A program made the position numbers and the translations under genes. The notes under the pieces are model-generated. The model was not told the origin of the DNA. It was given only the letters and a program-made list of their open reading frames with translations, and searched no databases. 64,000 bases of DNA from Bacteroidota bacterium (GTDB taxonomy: Bacteria > Bacteroidota > Bacteroidia > Chitinophagales > Chitinophagaceae). The DNA lies in NCBI GenBank assembly GCA_016868855.1, contig VGFP01000001.1, forward strand, positions 1-64,000, given 5' to 3'. Of the stretch, positions 1-8,838 are shown piece by piece; position 1 is the stretch's first letter, and every line of letters begins with the position of its first letter.

Positions 1-23
1 GATAAGTGACTAGGAGATTTGAT

Positions 24-126
24 GATTAACCGTCAACTGTCAACCGTTAACTGTCAACCGTTAACTGTCAACTGACAACAACTGACAACAACTACAACCT
101 ATAACTTACAACTTAAAACTTACAAC
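24..126. repeat. Heptad-periodic intergenic repeat tract
   Basis: From 24 to 79 the DNA consists of eight consecutive 7-base units ending in AAC (gattaac, cgtcaac, tgtcaac, cgttaac, tgtcaac, cgttaac, tgtcaac, tgacaac). After a less regular stretch, four more units run from 99 to 126 (ctataac, ttacaac, ttaaaac, ttacaac). The tract ends directly against the glnS stop codon at 127-129. No ORF or promoter is visible in it. A related tract lies at 3086-3141. The function is unknown. Confidence 0.8.
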
Positions 127-1794
127 TCATTTTTTAACCTCCTTGCTCCACGTATCTTTCAGTGTTACAGTTCGGTTGAATACCAATTTCCCTGATGTAG
201 AATATTTACTGTCCAGTGTGAAATATCCTTTGCGGATGAACTGAAAATGTTCTCCAATTTTTGCATCGAGCAAGGATGCCTCAATTTTTGCATGGGGGAT
301 GATTTCAAGGCTGTTTGGATTGATATATGATTTGAAATCTCCTTCCTCAGATGAAGGATCCTCTGTATTGAATAACCTGTCGTACAATCTCACTTCAGCT
401 TCAGATGATTGATGTGCATCGATCCAATGAATCGTTCCTTTCACATTGATACCGGACGTATCTTGTCCGCTTTTGCTCTCCGGAATATACTCGCAGTGCA
501 CCTCTGTTACTTTGCCATTTGCATCTTTTTTGAAATCTTTGCATTCGACGATGTAGGCAGATTTTAACCTCACTTTCATGCCGGGGGCTAGGCGGAACCA
601 CTTTTTCGCCGGGACTTCCATAAAATCCTCCGCTTCGATCCACAGCTCACGAGAAAATGGCAAATCTCTGTATCCTCCATTGTCCTCCAGTTCAGGATTG
701 TTCTCACTTTTGAGCATTTCAGATTTTCCCTCTGGATAGTTTGTGATGACCAATTTGATAGGATCCAATACCACCATTCTTCTCAGGGCTGATTTGTTCA
801 GATCTTCGCGAACAAAAAACTCAAGCAAACCGACGTCGATGACGTTTTCTCTTCTTTGTACCCCGATTCTCTCACAAAAATTCCTGACAGCTGCGGGAGT
901 GAATCCCCTTCGTCTGATACCTGAAAGGGTAGGCATGCGCGGATCATCCCATCCATCCACAATTTTTTCCTGCACCAATTGCAGCAATTTTCTTTTGCTC
1001 ATGACGGTATAGGTGAGATTCAATCTCGCAAATTCAAATTGTCTGGAGGGATGTATGCCCAATTGTTCGATATACCAGTTGTAGAGGGGGCGGTGGACTT
1101 CAAACTCAAGCGTACAAATGGAATGAGAAATATGTTCGATGGAATCTGATTGTCCATGGGCAAAGTCATACATGGGATAAATGCACCACTTGCTGCCAGT
1201 CCTGTGATGTGATGTATGCTTGATGCGGTACATGATGGGGTCACGCATGTGCATGTTGTGAGAGGTCAGGTCAATCTTTGCTCTCAGTACTTTTTCTCCA
1301 TCCTTGTATTTGCCGTCCCTCATTTCCTGAAAGAGTCGAGTGTTCTCTTCGATGTTTCTGTTTCTATACGGACTTTCTTTTCCAGGTTCAGTTGGTGTTC
1401 CTTTGGTAGCAGCAATTTCTTCCGCACTCAAATCATCCACATATGCCAATCCTTTTTCAATCAACTTCATTGCAAAAGCATAGAGTTGATCAAAATAATC
1501 TGATGCATAATGTTCTTCCTCCCAATCAAATCCCAACCATTTGATATCCTCTTTGATGGAGTCTACATACTCAGTATCTTCTGTAACCGGATTGGTATCG
1601 TCAAAACGAAGATTGGTTTTACCCTTGTATGTATCACCCAATCCAAAATTCAGGCATATGCTCTTTGCGTGTCCCAAATGCAAATATCCATTCGGCTCTG
1701 GTGGAAAGCGGGTATGAACCGTTTTGGTTTTTCCGGATGCCAGATCAGCCTCGATGATTTCTTCTAAGAAGTTAAGTGATTTCTCTTCGCTCAT
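127..1794 (-). CDS. glnS: Glutaminyl-tRNA synthetase
   Basis: Class I aminoacyl-tRNA synthetase that charges tRNA-Gln with glutamine in the cytoplasm. The HIGH-type motif HLGH is at residues 39-42 within PPEPNGYLHLGHA, and the KMSKS-type loop is VMSKRK with Met265-Lys267. The remaining C-terminal half fits the beta-barrel anticodon-binding domain of GlnRS/GluRS. At 555 aa it matches the bacterial GlnRS length, and PPEPNGYLHLGHA favours GlnRS over GluRS. The ATG at 1792-1794 lies 16 nt after a TAAATTTG element on the minus strand (1811-1818). The gene stands alone; its 3' end runs into a heptad repeat tract. Confidence 0.96.
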   Translation of the reverse strand: MSEEKSLNFLEEIIEADLASGKTKTVHTRFPPEPNGYLHLGHAKSICLNFGLGDTYKGKTNLRFDDTNPVTEDTEYVDSIKEDIKWLGFDWEEEHYASDYFDQLYAFAMKLIEKGLAYVDDLSAEEIAATKGTPTEPGKESPYRNRNIEENTRLFQEMRDGKYKDGEKVLRAKIDLTSHNMHMRDPIMYRIKHTSHHRTGSKWCIYPMYDFAHGQSDSIEHISHSICTLEFEVHRPLYNWYIEQLGIHPSRQFEFARLNLTYTVMSKRKLLQLVQEKIVDGWDDPRMPTLSGIRRRGFTPAAVRNFCERIGVQRRENVIDVGLLEFFVREDLNKSALRRMVVLDPIKLVITNYPEGKSEMLKSENNPELEDNGGYRDLPFSRELWIEAEDFMEVPAKKWFRLAPGMKVRLKSAYIVECKDFKKDANGKVTEVHCEYIPESKSGQDTSGINVKGTIHWIDAHQSSEAEVRLYDRLFNTEDPSSEEGDFKSYINPNSLEIIPHAKIEASLLDAKIGEHFQFIRKGYFTLDSKYSTSGKLVFNRTVTLKDTWSKEVKK

Positions 1795-1810
1795 TGCATT
1801 GAATAGTCGG

Positions 1811-1818
1811 CAAATTTA
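1811..1818 (-). promoter_or_regulatory. Bacteroidota-type -7 element for glnS
   Basis: The minus strand reads TAAATTTG, an exact match to the TAnnTTTG -7 consensus known from Bacteroides and Flavobacterium. It lies 16 nt before the glnS ATG. No TTTG is seen at the usual -33 distance. Confidence 0.5.
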
Positions 1819-1843
1819 CTAAAATAGGAGCTAACATCTGACA

Positions 1844-3061
1844 TCAGAGGGTTTCCAGTATTGGAAGCGATTGTCGGATGATGTCAACTGCCTCATTGAT
1901 TTGCGCTTCATTGATCACCAGTGGTGGAGTGAGCCTGATTTTATCACCATGTGTGGGTTTAGCCAATAAACCTTTTTGCATGAATGTTTCACAGAGTTTC
2001 CAGGCTGCTTGGGGATTCGGATGATTGATTTCAATTGCATTCATCAATCCCTTTCCTCTTATTTCTCTGATGAATGGCGATGGAAGTCGACCCAGTTTTT
2101 CCCTGAAGAGCGTCCCCATTTTTTCTGCGTTGTCTGCCATGTTTTCCTCCACAAGTACTTTCAAAGAGGCCATCGCAACCACACTTGCCAATGGATTGCC
2201 TCCGAAAGTAGATCCGTGCTCACCGGGCTTGATGGTCAGCATCACTTCATCGTTTGCCAGCACTGCACTGATGGGCATGGTTCCACCACTCAATGCTTTT
2301 CCCAATAACAACAGATCGGGCTTTACATGTTCATGATCACAAGCCATCATTCTTCCCGTCCTGCAGAGTCCGGTTTGGATTTCATCAGCCATCATGAGAA
2401 CATTGTAGGAAGAACATAGGGAACTGACTTTAGTAAGATAGCCTTGATCTGGCATGATGATCCCAGCTTCACCCTGAATGGGCTCAAACAGAAAAGCGGC
2501 AACATTGTTGTCTTTTAATTTTTCCTCCAGCGCTTTTACATCATTGTAGGGAATTACCTCAAATCCGGGCATGTACGGACCAAACTGGTTGTATGATGAA
2601 GGATCGGTGCTGAAAGAAACAATTGTACTTGTTCTTCCGTGAAAATTTTCTGAACATACAATGATCTTGGCCTTGTTTTCTTCAATTCCTTTTTTGACAT
2701 AGGCCCATCTTCTTGCGAGCTTGATGGCTGTTTCTACTGCTTCTGCTCCTGTATTCATGGGTAGCATTTTATCAAAACCTAGCAGCTCAGTGATGTACTT
2801 TTCAAAGCTTCCCAGTTTGTCATTGTAAAAAGCCCTTGACGTCAATGTGAGTTCACCGGCTTGTTCAATCAGTGCATCGATGATTTTTGGGTGGCAATGT
2901 CCTTGGTTGACGGCAGAATAACCGCTTAAAAAATCATAATATTTTTTTCCTTCCACATCCCACATTTCACAGCCGCTTGCTTTTGCAATAACAACAGGAA
3001 GTGGATGATAATTGTGTGCGCCGTATTTTTCTTCGAGTTTTATGAAGTATGATGATTGCAT
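1844..3061 (-). CDS. rocD: Ornithine--oxo-acid aminotransferase
   Basis: PLP enzyme of the class III aminotransferase family that moves the delta-amino group of ornithine to 2-oxoglutarate, giving glutamate semialdehyde, in arginine/ornithine breakdown or proline supply. Asp226 in MMADEIQTG should contact the pyridine nitrogen, and Lys255 in [10 protein letters not shown] is the expected Schiff-base lysine. The 405 aa length and the N-terminal [13 protein letters not shown] stretch are typical of ornithine aminotransferase rather than acetylornithine aminotransferase. The gene is single, with a 223-bp upstream gap that holds the second heptad repeat tract. Confidence 0.92.
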   Translation of the reverse strand: MQSSYFIKLEEKYGAHNYHPLPVVIAKASGCEMWDVEGKKYYDFLSGYSAVNQGHCHPKIIDALIEQAGELTLTSRAFYNDKLGSFEKYITELLGFDKMLPMNTGAEAVETAIKLARRWAYVKKGIEENKAKIIVCSENFHGRTSTIVSFSTDPSSYNQFGPYMPGFEVIPYNDVKALEEKLKDNNVAAFLFEPIQGEAGIIMPDQGYLTKVSSLCSSYNVLMMADEIQTGLCRTGRMMACDHEHVKPDLLLLGKALSGGTMPISAVLANDEVMLTIKPGEHGSTFGGNPLASVVAMASLKVLVEENMADNAEKMGTLFREKLGRLPSPFIREIRGKGLMNAIEINHPNPQAAWKLCETFMQKGLLAKPTHGDKIRLTPPLVINEAQINEAVDIIRQSLPILETL

Positions 3062-3085
3062 GAAAATAATTCTATTGGTTGTAGT

Positions 3086-3141
3086 GGTTGACAGTTGACG
3101 ATTAACAAGTAGCGGTTAACTGTCAACCGTTATCTGTATTC
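3086..3141. repeat. Second heptad-periodic intergenic repeat, hairpin-forming
   Basis: Eight 7-base units in a row (ggttgac, agttgac, gattaac, aagtagc, ggttaac, tgtcaac, cgttatc, tgtattc), most with a final AC or AAC, in the gap between rocD and ispE. The first half resembles the reverse complement of the second half. As a result 3086-3096 (ggttgacagtt) pairs perfectly with 3118-3128 (aactgtcaacc), an 11-bp inverted repeat around a 21-nt loop. It belongs to the same family as the tract at 24-126. The rest of the 3062-3284 gap shows nothing I can name. Confidence 0.75.
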
Positions 3142-3284
3142 AAGACGATGATGAAAAGATTGGAACCTAATGATTCAAGAGATCAAGGTTCATAGAGAGC
3201 AGCGGATATGTATTGCTCGTTTGCACCATGTAAAATTATACAATAAAATTCAAAAGCAGAGTAGTGCTCCGAGACGTTCCGAAA

Positions 3285-4109
3285 TTAACTTTTTGGCTTG
3301 ATCAGGTTTAGCTCGTAACCTTTTTCAGCAAAGGGCTTACCGTCTGGGAGCGATTTGAATATTCCATAAAAACTTGAGCCACTTCCGGTCATGGATGCAT
3401 AAACTGCCCCCATTGCGTACAAGTCATCTTTGATCTGATTTAAAACAGGGTAGGACTGAAAAACGGTTTTCTCAAAATCATTGAATAGTCTGTCCTTCCA
3501 TGTTTCAATGGGTTCTTGGATGATGTCTTTGCAGGGCTGGATGGAAGCATCGGGACTTACATTTTTGAAAGCATCTGCGGTGGAGACATGGATACCCGGA
3601 CTCACCATCAACATATAATAGGCGGAGAGATCCAGTGCTATGTCTTCCATTTGCTCACCTCTGCCGGTTGTGTAGCATGGCTTATTTCGTATGAAAATGG
3701 GACAATCGCTTCCGAGTTGCAATGCATAAGCTTCCATTTTTTCATTGTCGAGTCCCAATTTAAACTTCTCATTCAAAAGTTTGATCATGAAAGCTCCGTC
3801 AGCTGAACCACCTCCCATTCCCGCTCCCATAGGAATATGTTTGTGAAGATGGACCTGTATGCCGGGAATTTGCGGAAAATCATTTTTCAGAAGATGATAA
3901 GCCTTTGCGCAGAGGTTTTGCTCAATGGTTCCCTCAATCTTCTTACCGCTGCTTTCAAAAATGATGTCTTGTGATGGGTATTGAACTACTTCCAATACAT
4001 CGAACAATGGTATGGGATAAAATAGGGTGTCCAGATTGTGATATCCGTCCGTTCTTTTGGATGTGATCCTCAATCCGAGGTTGATTTTTGCATTGGGAAA
4101 AACAACCAT
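3285..4109 (-). CDS. ispE: 4-diphosphocytidyl-2-C-methyl-D-erythritol kinase
   Basis: GHMP-family kinase that phosphorylates the 2-hydroxyl of CDP-methylerythritol in the MEP route to isoprenoid precursors. The N-terminal PNAKINLGLRI stretch (residues 5-15) and the glycine-rich ATP loop PMGAGMGGGSADGA (93-106) are diagnostic, and the C-terminal MTGSGSSFYGIF is the third GHMP motif. The 274 aa length is normal. It follows the nuclease-like gene with only 4 nt between them and is probably the last gene of the etfB-etfA-nuclease-ispE run. Confidence 0.95.
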   Translation of the reverse strand: MVVFPNAKINLGLRITSKRTDGYHNLDTLFYPIPLFDVLEVVQYPSQDIIFESSGKKIEGTIEQNLCAKAYHLLKNDFPQIPGIQVHLHKHIPMGAGMGGGSADGAFMIKLLNEKFKLGLDNEKMEAYALQLGSDCPIFIRNKPCYTTGRGEQMEDIALDLSAYYMLMVSPGIHVSTADAFKNVSPDASIQPCKDIIQEPIETWKDRLFNDFEKTVFQSYPVLNQIKDDLYAMGAVYASMTGSGSSFYGIFKSLPDGKPFAEKGYELNLIKPKS

Positions 4110-4113
4110 TCAG

Positions 4114-4695
4114 TTATTTTTTTCTTGCATTGATTTCATCGCGGATAGCGATTGCTCTGATGTAGTCTTCCTGTTCAAGTACCTCGTTCAGCAGGAGATT
4201 CAATTCATCGAGTGACATAGATCTCAGGTCCTGAGAAGATGAAATACCCGGCTCGGGCGATTTGCCAACCGCCACTTCTTCGCCTTCTGTATTTTCAACA
4301 CCTGCAACATCGAAGATGTTTTCGTAAATGTAAATGGGACAACCAAATCGAACGGCCAATGCAAGGGCATCGGATGTCCTTGAGTCAATTTCAACCGTAT
4401 CTGATTCGCTGCTGCAAACCAGCTTGGAATAAAATATGCCTTCTTGCAAATCTGAAATGATCACTTCATGCAAATCAATCGTAAATGCCATCATGAAATT
4501 CTTCATGAGATCGTGTGTCAATGGACGCGTAGGTTTCATTTTTTCCAATGCAACTGCAATGGCTTGTGCTTCGAATCCGCCAATCACAATAGGGAGTCTC
4601 CTCAATCCATTTACCTCGCCCAATACAACGGCGTAGGAATTGGTTTGAGTGATGGAGTGAGAGAGGGCAACAATTTCCAATTCAATCTTCTTCAT
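4114..4695 (-). CDS. Bifunctional nuclease family protein (DUF151) with UVR motif
   Basis: The first ~130 residues match the DUF151/bifunctional nuclease fold, with sequences such as LRRLPIVIGGFEAQAIA and SRTSDALALAVRFGCPIY. Members of that family in plants and Mycobacterium have been reported to cleave DNA and RNA. The last ~40 residues (SMSLDELNLLLNEVLEQEDY and on) look like a UvrB/UvrC (UVR) protein-interaction motif, a combination common in Bacteroidota. Length is 193 aa. It lies between etfA (23 nt) and ispE (4 nt). Nuclease activity is inferred from the family only. Confidence 0.85.
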   Translation of the reverse strand: MKKIELEIVALSHSITQTNSYAVVLGEVNGLRRLPIVIGGFEAQAIAVALEKMKPTRPLTHDLMKNFMMAFTIDLHEVIISDLQEGIFYSKLVCSSESDTVEIDSRTSDALALAVRFGCPIYIYENIFDVAGVENTEGEEVAVGKSPEPGISSSQDLRSMSLDELNLLLNEVLEQEDYIRAIAIRDEINARKK

Positions 4696-4718
4696 ACAAG
4701 GCTCTAAATTACATCAAT

Positions 4719-5678
4719 TTAACCTAGATTTTTTACTGCCTCTATGATCTTGGGCATGACCTGAAATGCATCTCCCACGATTCCATAATCGGCAGCTTTG
4801 AAGAAGGGAGCTTCCGGGTCGCTGTTGATCACCACAATGGTCTTGCTCCTGTTCACACCGGCGAGGTGTTGAATTGCTCCAGAAATTCCAACTGCAATGT
4901 AAAGGTTCGGGGATATGGCTACCCCTGTTTGTCCCACGTGCTCATGATGCGGTCTCCAGTTTGAATCGGCAACGGGACGGCTGCAGGCTGTTGCTGCACC
5001 AAGTGCCTGAGCAAGTTCTTCGATCATACCCCAATTTTCGGGACCTTTCAGTCCGCGGCCTCCACTTACAACTCTATCTGCATCAGCCAATGAAATATTT
5101 CCTTCGTTTTTCTTTGTTTCAATGATGTTGAGAGTGCCTGCCCCAATTTCTATAGATGATTCAACTACTTCTGCAACTGCATCAGATTGTTGAATGATTT
5201 CAAATGCATTGGCATTCAGTGAAATAATTTTTATAGGCGTCAGAATATCCACATCTGCAAAAGCTTTTCCGGAGAAGACAGATTTCCTGACTTTGAATCC
5301 ATTGGAAGTATCGGGCAATTTTACAGCACCGGTAACGAGTCCCGCTCTTAATTTTACTGACAGCCTTGGGGCAACTGCTTTACCCAACAGGGAATTGCTG
5401 AATACAACCACTTTTGCCTGTTCTTGGGTGCAGACATCTGCAATAAAACGGCATGCCAATTTGTTATCTGAAAGCATTGAAGCGGTATGCTGTTGATGGA
5501 TGACTTTCTTCAATCCATATTTTCCCAAAGATGATAAGTTGTCAACTGTTTCTCCCATGACCAATGCAATGGAATCTGTTCCAAGTTGATTTGCAAGGGC
5601 AACACCATAGGAAATGACTTCAAGGGATTGTTTTTTGATTTTCTTTTCTGATAATTCAGCAATGATGATAACAGACAT
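4719..5678 (-). CDS. etfA: Electron transfer flavoprotein, alpha subunit
   Basis: Large subunit of the ETF heterodimer, which accepts electrons from acyl-CoA dehydrogenases and passes them towards the quinone pool. The C-terminal FAD-binding domain is clear: VSGGRGLKGPENW, then SRPVADSNW, QTGV and NLYIAVGISGAIQHLAG, then the INSDPEAPFF end motif. I use the ATG at 5676-5678 (MSVIIIAEL); a TTG two codons upstream is less likely. It starts 10 nt after the etfB stop, in the same operon. No ETF-quinone oxidoreductase is in the window. Confidence 0.95.
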   Translation of the reverse strand: MSVIIIAELSEKKIKKQSLEVISYGVALANQLGTDSIALVMGETVDNLSSLGKYGLKKVIHQQHTASMLSDNKLACRFIADVCTQEQAKVVVFSNSLLGKAVAPRLSVKLRAGLVTGAVKLPDTSNGFKVRKSVFSGKAFADVDILTPIKIISLNANAFEIIQQSDAVAEVVESSIEIGAGTLNIIETKKNEGNISLADADRVVSGGRGLKGPENWGMIEELAQALGAATACSRPVADSNWRPHHEHVGQTGVAISPNLYIAVGISGAIQHLAGVNRSKTIVVINSDPEAPFFKAADYGIVGDAFQVMPKIIEAVKNLG

Positions 5679-5688
5679 ATACAATAAT

Positions 5689-6429
5689 TTAAATGGCTTT
5701 TGCTTCTTCTCTCAATAATTTAACCAGTAATTCAGGCGTATCTGCAGGAATCAACTTTACGCCCGCTTTTGCCGGAGGCAAATCAAATCCAGTTACTGCA
5801 GTAAAACTTTCGGACTGAACCGCTTCCGCTACTTTCAATGGCTTTGTTCTTGCAGCCATGATGCCTCTCATATTGGGAATTCTTGCTTCTGCCATTCCTT
5901 TTTGGCATGATACCACCAGAGGAAAGGGTGCGCTTATTTTTTCTTCACCGCCATCTGCTTCTCTTCCAACAATCGCATTTCCATTTTCAATATCCAGTTT
6001 TGTAGCAAGACTGATATAGTTGGCATCAAGCAATTCAGCAATCATGCCTCCAATCGATGAACCGTTGTGATCGATGGTTTCTTTTCCAGTCAATACCAAA
6101 TCGTAACCATCTTTTGCAACCGCTGCAATTTGTTGCGCAATAAAAAAAGGATCATTGCTTTCAGAATTAATCCTGATGGCTTCATCACCTCCCAATGCGA
6201 GCGCTTTTCTTATGATGGCCTCGTTTTCATTGTTTCCAACATTGATGAGATGGATGATGGTCGTTGAATCTTTTTCTTTCAATTCAATCGCACGCACCAG
6301 GGCATACCATTCATCGTAGGGGTTGATGATCCATTGAACACCCTCAGCGTTGAATGTTGTATTTTGATTGGTGAAAGAGATTTTTGCCGTGGTATCAGGC
6401 GTTCTGCTGATGCAAACAAGTATCTTCAT
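5689..6429 (-). CDS. etfB: Electron transfer flavoprotein, beta subunit
   Basis: Small ETF subunit that binds AMP and docks partner dehydrogenases. It begins MKILVCISRTPDT, carries the nucleotide-binding DLVLTGKETIDHNG segment in its middle, and ends with the signature region PFPLVVSCQKGMAEARIPNM. The 246 aa length is typical. It is the first gene of a minus-strand run etfB-etfA-nuclease-ispE. The upstream gap is shared with the divergent TPR gene; I see no TAnnTTTG element on the minus side. Confidence 0.95.
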   Translation of the reverse strand: MKILVCISRTPDTTAKISFTNQNTTFNAEGVQWIINPYDEWYALVRAIELKEKDSTTIIHLINVGNNENEAIIRKALALGGDEAIRINSESNDPFFIAQQIAAVAKDGYDLVLTGKETIDHNGSSIGGMIAELLDANYISLATKLDIENGNAIVGREADGGEEKISAPFPLVVSCQKGMAEARIPNMRGIMAARTKPLKVAEAVQSESFTAVTGFDLPPAKAGVKLIPADTPELLVKLLREEAKAI

Positions 6430-6495
6430 GGGCTTGATGTTTTAAAATTAGTTGTCATGACAACTATCTTAACATAAAGGTAACGACTGGAAGGG

Positions 6496-6503
6496 TAATT
6501 TTG
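6496..6503 (+). promoter_or_regulatory. Bacteroidota-type -7 element for the TPR-tilS pair
   Basis: TAATTTTG matches TAnnTTTG and ends 23 nt before the ATG at 6527. No -33 TTTG is visible at 19-21 nt upstream. Confidence 0.5.
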
Positions 6504-6526
6504 CAAGATTGTTAAATGAAATTTTC

Positions 6527-6853
6527 ATGAACAAAGTAGAAAGGTTAAAAGAGATGATTGTGAAATATCCAAATGACTGTTTCAGTCGGCATGCATTGGC
6601 CATGGAGTATCTAAAAACTGGAGATATTACCGGAGCCATTCATGAGATGGAAAATATATTGGTGATTGATGAAAATCATGTTGGCACTTATTATCATTTG
6701 GCAAAAGCGTACGAGAAAATTGAAAAATTCACCAATGCGTTGGAGGTATTGGAAAAAGGTATCAAAATTGCTGCATCCAATGCAGCTCAGAATGATTTTA
6801 GAGAGTTGAATGGCGCCTTGGATCAGTTAAAAAATGACTTGGACTTAGATTGA
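6527..6853 (+). CDS. Small tetratricopeptide-repeat protein
   Basis: A 108-aa protein with about two TPR units: NDCFSRHALAMEYLKTGD and HVGTYYHLAKAYEKIEKF both show the alternating small/large TPR pattern. No signal peptide is seen, so it is probably a cytoplasmic adaptor. I chose the ATG at 6527; a TTG at 6509 would add six residues but brings the start very close to the -7 element. Its TGA overlaps the TTG start of tilS (TTGA), so the two are likely translationally coupled. The partner is unknown. Confidence 0.85.
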   Translation: MNKVERLKEMIVKYPNDCFSRHALAMEYLKTGDITGAIHEMENILVIDENHVGTYYHLAKAYEKIEKFTNALEVLEKGIKIAASNAAQNDFRELNGALDQLKNDLDLD

Positions 6854-8208
6854 AAAATTCCACACATACAAAGGACTTGTCTTTTCAATTCAATGCATTC
6901 ATTGAGTCACATAAGTTATTTTCCAAACAGCAACATCTGCTTGTTGCCTGCAGCGGTGGGATAGACTCTGTTGTGCTTGTGCATCTTTTGCATGAGCTCC
7001 ATTTTGATTTCAGTATCCTGCATTGCAATTTTCAATTGCGGGGTGAAGAAAGCAATCGTGATCAGGCATTTGTTGTTCAACTGGCAGCACAACTTGGAGT
7101 TCACTGTTATGTCAAAACCTTTGATACCAATAGGGTAATGAAACAATGGGGGAAGGGTGTACAGGAAACCGCCAGGATACTCAGGTACAATTGGTTCGAT
7201 GAGCAAGTCAATCTTTATGCAGCAAATGGTAAACAGCCTGTGTTGCTTACAGCCCATCAGCTCGATGATCAGTTGGAAACAGTTGCATTCAATTTTTTTC
7301 GGGGTACTGGTATCGCCGGACTTACAGGCATGAATAACAAAGATGGGTACTTGGTTAGGCCGCTGCTTTTTGCATCAAGAAATGAAATTGAGATATACGC
7401 CAAGGATCAAAAATTGAATTGGGTAGAGGATAGCTCAAATAACGAAACCTTTTATGCAAGGAATCAATTGAGGCACGATCTGTTTCCTGTGGTTGAAAAG
7501 ATTGTTCCATCTTTCAGACAAAATCTATCCGGCAATATCAAGCGTTTTCAAGAGACTGAAATGCTGTACAGACAACAAATAGCATCGATTCAAAAGCGCA
7601 TGCTAGAGAAAAGGGAAAAAGGTTATGCAGTTGCTGTCAACAAGATCAAACATCTTGTTCCCTTGGATACCATTCTCTATGAAATTTTTTCTCCATTTGG
7701 ATTTACAGCTGCTCAGGTGGTAGAATTGGGAAAATTACTCCATGCCCATACTGGAAGTTTTATACAGTCACCCACACATCGGGTATTGAAAAACCGTGAT
7801 TGGCTGTTGATAGATCCCTTGCATGAAGTTTCATCAAAGGTTTATTTAATCGAGAAAGACCAATCATCTCTTTCTATTGATGAAAAATCTATTCAAATTT
7901 CTGCACATAATAATCCTTCATCCCTTTCAACTGCAGAGAAAGAAGCTTGGCTGGATGCATCCAAATTGGAATTTCCTCTCCTCGTTCGCCCCTGGAAAAA
8001 TGGTGATTATTTTTATCCTTTGGGGATGAAGAAAAAGAAAAAAATCTCAAAGTTCCTGATCGATCTAAAGCTTTCCAAGTCAGATAAAGAATCACAGTAT
8101 GTGATTGAGTCAGCCAAAAAAATCATCTGGGTTGTTGGCAGACGTATTGATGACAGGTTCAAAGTTTTGCCTCATTCAAAAGAGATCCTCAGATTGAAAT
8201 GGGATTGA
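6850..8208 (+). CDS. tilS: tRNA(Ile)-lysidine synthase
   Basis: ATP-dependent enzyme that puts lysine on C34 of the CAU-anticodon tRNA-Ile so that it reads AUA. The PP-loop SGGIDS is at residues 35-40, followed by the N-type ATPase features HCNFQLRGEES and LTAHQLDDQLET. The C-terminal domain carries RPWKNGDYFYPLGM, typical of TilS. Length is 452 aa. Start is TTG at 6850, overlapping the stop of the TPR gene by four bases; there is no better in-frame ATG before the PP-loop. It ends one base before the convergent rhomboid gene, with no terminator between. Confidence 0.95.
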   Translation: MKNSTHTKDLSFQFNAFIESHKLFSKQQHLLVACSGGIDSVVLVHLLHELHFDFSILHCNFQLRGEESNRDQAFVVQLAAQLGVHCYVKTFDTNRVMKQWGKGVQETARILRYNWFDEQVNLYAANGKQPVLLTAHQLDDQLETVAFNFFRGTGIAGLTGMNNKDGYLVRPLLFASRNEIEIYAKDQKLNWVEDSSNNETFYARNQLRHDLFPVVEKIVPSFRQNLSGNIKRFQETEMLYRQQIASIQKRMLEKREKGYAVAVNKIKHLVPLDTILYEIFSPFGFTAAQVVELGKLLHAHTGSFIQSPTHRVLKNRDWLLIDPLHEVSSKVYLIEKDQSSLSIDEKSIQISAHNNPSSLSTAEKEAWLDASKLEFPLLVRPWKNGDYFYPLGMKKKKKISKFLIDLKLSKSDKESQYVIESAKKIIWVVGRRIDDRFKVLPHSKEILRLKWD

Positions 8209-8838
8209 TCAGCCAATTACAGATTTGATAAAATATTGGAGAAGATCAATGTTGGCCAAGAGTTTGGCTGCTGCATACGTAAATACTATTCCATAGATGC
8301 TCCCCCAGAAATGAGCATTGTGTCCGATGTTACCACCTCCCTTTTTTGCCAAGGCAGCAGACAGTACCAAAAATCCGATTCCAAAGAGATATCCGGGAAT
8401 TGGGTATGGAATGAAAAAAAACTGGATGGGCATTTTGGGTTGTATGGTGATCGCAGAAAATACAACAGCAGATACAGCCCCTGATGCGCCAAGCGATCTG
8501 TAAAAACTTTGATCTTGGTATTTGAAGTAATCGGGGATGACTGCAACGATGATGGCAGTGATGTACATGATGGCCAGCAAGGCTCTTGATAAATTACCGA
8601 ACAATGCAAGGAAGAGGTAGTTCTCCAGTGCAATCCCAAATGAATAGAAGGAGACCATATTGAATATCAGGTGCATGGCATCTGCATGCAATGCACCATG
8701 GGTAATGAATCTGTATAATTGTCCCTGTCTTTTAATTCTGAAGGGCCAAAATAATAAATCCTCTTTCATGGTTTGCTTGGAAAAGGCAATGAATGAAGTG
8801 AGGGAGGTGATGACGATGATCAAAAAAGTAATGCTCAT
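8209..8838 (-). CDS. Rhomboid-family intramembrane serine protease
   Basis: A 209-aa integral membrane protein with about six membrane spans. Ser119 in GASGA is the expected nucleophile, and His176 in NIGHNAHFWGSIYG is the probable catalytic histidine. The TM2 motif HxxxN is present as His56-Asn60. The small six-span core without extra domains resembles basic bacterial rhomboids. The start overlaps the rlmH stop by one base, so the two are co-transcribed; the substrate is unknown. The 3' end abuts convergent tilS. Confidence 0.9.
   Translation of the reverse strand: MSITFLIIVITSLTSFIAFSKQTMKEDLLFWPFRIKRQGQLYRFITHGALHADAMHLIFNMVSFYSFGIALENYLFLALFGNLSRALLAIMYITAIIVAVIPDYFKYQDQSFYRSLGASGAVSAVVFSAITIQPKMPIQFFFIPYPIPGYLFGIGFLVLSAALAKKGGGNIGHNAHFWGSIYGIVFTYAAAKLLANIDLLQYFIKSVIG

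Noticed and set aside
24-126. Possible CRISPR array in the repeat tract next to glnS
   Set aside because: Units are 7 bases long and contiguous, with no spacers, and there are no cas genes in the window.
1216-1503. Open frames of 60-150 codons opposite or inside real genes across the window (for example this one antisense to glnS)
   Set aside because: They overlie strongly conserved genes, have no recognisable family and no upstream signals, so they are shadows of coding sequence.
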